From an uncultured Pseudomonadota bacterium (GTDB lineage: Bacteria > Pseudomonadota > Gammaproteobacteria > Burkholderiales > SG8-39): 8,090 nucleotides of DNA. The notes beneath the pieces are model-generated. The model had not been told where the DNA came from, made no database searches, and saw only the letters and a list, made by a program, of their open reading frames with translations. The stretch lies in contig CAITSH010000044.1 of NCBI GenBank assembly GCA_903895005.1, positions 1 through 8,090 on the forward strand, given 5' to 3'. The translations under genes and the position numbers were made by a program. How positions within the stretch are numbered: the stretch's first letter is position 1; each line of letters opens with the position of its first letter. Of this stretch, positions 6,441 through 8,090 are shown piece by piece.

Positions 6441-7202
6441 ATGAAGGCCGCCCCGATTCGTCGTGCCGCAGTCAAAACCGCCAAGTCCGGCGCCGATGCC
6501 ATGTTTGGCGCGGCGCGGCGCGGCGGCAGCGCGCCCAGCACCGACGAAATTTTCGAGCGCATCCTGCGCGCCATTCTGGAGCATCGCTTGCCGCCCGGCA
6601 CCAAATTGGGCGAGGAGAGGCTCGCTGCCATTTTTGGTGTCAGCCGGACCAAGATACGCATGGTCTTGTCGCGTCTTGCCCATGACCGCATCGTCACGCC
6701 GGTTGCCAATCGAGGTGCCTTTGTCAGCAGTCCCACTGTGGCTGATGCGCGCGAGGTGTTCGATGCGCGACGCCTGATTGAGCCGGCGCTGGTGTCGCGC
6801 CTTGCCGGGCAGGTGACCGCCGAGCAGTTGACCCGCCTTCGCCGCCACATCGCACAGGAAGAGTCGGCGCGGGTCGCGCAGGACCGGCGCGCCATGGTCC
6901 GGCTTACCGGCGAGTTCCATTTGATGCTCGCCGAAATGGCCGGCAACTCGGTGCTGGCGCGCACCCTGCTCGAACTCGAGTCGCTGACCAGCCTCATCAT
7001 CATTCTTTACGATTCCCCGCAGGCGGCGGCCTGCCCGCCCGGCGAGCACCTTGAGCTGATCGCCGCCATCGAGGCCGGCGACGGCGAACGCGCGGCACGG
7101 CGCATGCGCGCCCACCTCAACCACGTTGAGGCGGCGCTCGATTATCGTGTGCCGCCGGGCGAGGCCTTTGACCTTGAGCAGGCGCTGGCACGCGGCCTCT
7201 GA
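6441..7202 (+). CDS. GntR-family transcriptional regulator, FadR/FCD subfamily
   Basis: A 253-residue cytosolic DNA-binding protein. After a basic, Ala-rich N-terminal tail (1-33) comes a winged helix-turn-helix: DEIFERILRAILEHRL (35-50), PPGTKLGEERLAAIFGVSR (51-69) with the recognition helix around RTKIRMVLSRLAHD (69-82), and the wing NRGAFVSSP (90-98). The C-terminal FCD domain (about 103-235) begins AREVFDARRLIEPAL. It carries the usual metal or ligand-binding positions: Asp108, His160 (GEFH), His203 (EHLELI) and His225 (AHLNH). FCD regulators generally sense a carboxylated pathway intermediate. The ATG at 6441 is chosen for its GGAG site. The gene is transcribed away from the TRAP-amidohydrolase operon and heads the racemase-like and deacetylase-like genes. 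Three matching near-palindromes lie upstream. It is therefore the likely controller of both arms, probably a repressor released by substrate. Confidence 0.93.
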   Translation: MKAAPIRRAAVKTAKSGADAMFGAARRGGSAPSTDEIFERILRAILEHRLPPGTKLGEERLAAIFGVSRTKIRMVLSRLAHDRIVTPVANRGAFVSSPTVADAREVFDARRLIEPALVSRLAGQVTAEQLTRLRRHIAQEESARVAQDRRAMVRLTGEFHLMLAEMAGNSVLARTLLELESLTSLIIILYDSPQAAACPPGEHLELIAAIEAGDGERAARRMRAHLNHVEAALDYRVPPGEAFDLEQALARGL

Positions 7203-7234
7203 TTGCACTCCAACCGTTAGCGGAAAGCATTGCC

Positions 7235-7972
7235 ATGAAAATATTGCTGATCAATTCCAACACCTCGCAGGTGGTGACCGACAAGGTCGCCGCCGGTGCG
7301 CGCGCCGTGGCTTCGCCTGGCACCGAGATCCTCGCGGTGTGCGGCGAGTTTGGCGCCCGTGTCATGGGCACGCGCGGCGAGGAGGCGATAGGCCACCATT
7401 CGACCATCGCGCTCGCGGCCAAGCACGCGCCAGGGTGCGACGCGGTGGTTATCGCCGTTTCGTATGACACCGGCCTTGGCGGGGCGCGCGAACTGCTCGA
7501 CATTCCGGTGGTGGGCATGACCGAGGCGGCGCTGCTGACCGCCTGCATGCTGGGTGGGAAGATCGGCCTCGTGACCTTTGGCGCGCGGGTGCGTCCGCTG
7601 TATGAGGAACTCGTCGCCGGCTACGGCTTGTCGTCGCGCGTCGCCGGCTGGCGCACCGTCGAGAACACCGCCGCCTACAAGCCCGGCTCTGATGACGAAC
7701 TCGAGGCCATGCTGGTGCGCGAAGCCAATGACCTGGTTGAACGTGACTTTGCCGATACCGTGATCCTCACCGGCGCGGTCATGGCCGGCGTGGCGGCGCG
7801 CATCCAGTCGCGTGTGCCCGTGCCGGTGCTCGATGGCATCGCCGCCGGCGTGCCCCAGGCCGAGTTGCTGGCGCGCGCGCGCTATCCCAAGCCGACGCGC
7901 GGCAGCTACGCCCCGCCCGGCAAGCGTGAGCTGGTGAATGTGGATGCGGCCGTTGTGAATCGATACTTGTGA
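7235..7972 (+). CDS. Hydantoin/allantoin racemase-like Asp/Glu racemase superfamily protein, catalytic cysteines apparently replaced
   Basis: A 245-residue cytosolic protein of normal length for the hydantoin racemase (HyuA/HpxA) family. Family features visible are the N-terminal MKILLINSNTSQVVTD (1-16), DAVVIAVSYDTGLGGARELL (69-88), PVVGMTEAAL (91-100), GKIGLVTFG (108-116), DTVILTGAVMAG (174-185) and VPVLDGIAAGV (196-206). True family members have cysteine in the loops equivalent to residues 75 and 180 (CFxDPGL and LGCAGM). Here these read Val75 (AVSYDTGL) and Gly180 (LTGAVM). The cysteines that are present (36, 69, 105) lie elsewhere. It may have no two-base racemase activity and could be a lyase, an isomerase working by another residue, or a binding protein. 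The gene starts 32 nt after the regulator stop and ends 13 nt before the deacetylase-like gene, so the three are probably co-transcribed. The start is supported by the family N-terminus; no strong ribosome site is evident. Confidence 0.8.
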   Translation: MKILLINSNTSQVVTDKVAAGARAVASPGTEILAVCGEFGARVMGTRGEEAIGHHSTIALAAKHAPGCDAVVIAVSYDTGLGGARELLDIPVVGMTEAALLTACMLGGKIGLVTFGARVRPLYEELVAGYGLSSRVAGWRTVENTAAYKPGSDDELEAMLVREANDLVERDFADTVILTGAVMAGVAARIQSRVPVPVLDGIAAGVPQAELLARARYPKPTRGSYAPPGKRELVNVDAAVVNRYL

Positions 7973-7985
7973 AGCGATACAGCTG

Positions 7986-8090
7986 ATGCCGACCATCCCA
8001 CCCCTTCCCACGCACGGCCGCTACGCTTACTCGGGCATCACCGCGCGACCCGATTACACCTGGCCGGGCGGCAAGCGCCTTGCCGTTTAT
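7986..8090 (+). CDS. PuuE-type polysaccharide deacetylase-fold protein, N-terminal part only (runs off the right edge)
   Basis: The first 35 codons are open to the window edge. The visible sequence, with RYAYSGITARP (12-22) followed by YTWPGGKRLAVY (24-35), matches the N-terminal segment typical of the PuuE-like branch of the polysaccharide deacetylase (NodB-fold) family. Some members of that branch are metal-independent allantoinases; others act on unknown amides. It begins 13 nt after the racemase-like gene and is probably in the same operon. The catalytic part is outside the window, so the function is uncertain. Neighbourhood with a hydantoin/allantoin-racemase-like gene favours a cyclic amide or ureide substrate. 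Confidence 0.65.
   Translation, partial: MPTIPPLPTHGRYAYSGITARPDYTWPGGKRLAVY

Noticed and set aside
6282..7208. Minus-strand open frames (also 6245-7003) antisense to the GntR regulator
   Set aside because: The plus-strand GntR gene has unmistakable winged-helix and FCD motifs. The opposite-strand frames are compositionally biased and cross the promoter region.
7217..8011. Minus-strand open frame of 264 codons opposite the racemase-like gene
   Set aside because: It is a shadow of a GC-rich gene with clear family motifs and shows no domain of its own.
1..8090. CRISPR arrays, insertion sequences, tRNA or rRNA genes, phage or defence genes
   Set aside because: I found no regularly spaced repeats, transposase motifs, terminal inverted repeats or structural RNA signatures on either strand. 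The window is almost fully occupied by metabolic and transport genes.

Overview
The window looks like a chromosomal piece of a GC-rich proteobacterium. Burkholderiales-like Betaproteobacteria would fit, given GC-rich coding bases, a TRAP transporter, an FCD-type GntR regulator and several Asp/Glu-racemase-superfamily enzymes. That placement is an inference from gene content and style, not a measurement. No rRNA, tRNA, CRISPR array, insertion sequence or integrase is visible. The window reads as one catabolic locus built around a divergent promoter region.

Leftward (minus-strand) arm, in transcription order from about 6170 down to 173: a TRAP solute-binding protein (dctP), the small and large TRAP membrane subunits (dctQ and dctM, overlapping by 4 nt), an arylmalonate-decarboxylase/maleate-isomerase/EutA-like protein, a metal-dependent amidohydrolase of the cytosine-deaminase/TrzN type, and a second paralogue of the arylmalonate-decarboxylase-like protein. 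The gaps are small (-4, 29, 48 and about 39 nt) except for an AT-rich 84-nt spacer before the last gene. Another minus-strand gene may start at the extreme left edge.

Rightward (plus-strand) arm from 6441: a GntR/FCD transcriptional regulator, a hydantoin/allantoin-racemase-like protein, and the first 35 codons of a PuuE-type polysaccharide-deacetylase-fold protein that runs off the right edge.

The 270-nt divergent region carries three copies of the same 10-bp near-palindrome (TTGGATCCAA, TTGGATACAA and, on the other strand, TTGGACACAA). They are placed to let the GntR protein control both arms. The whole reads as a substrate-inducible pathway for importing a small carboxylated compound and hydrolysing C-N bonds, with decarboxylation, isomerisation or racemisation steps. 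The substrate cannot be named from sequence.

The most unusual points are in the superfamily active sites. The two AMDase-like paralogues keep only the second catalytic cysteine, as arylmalonate decarboxylase does, and differ from each other in the carboxylate-binding loop. The hydantoin-racemase-like protein appears to have lost both catalytic cysteines.
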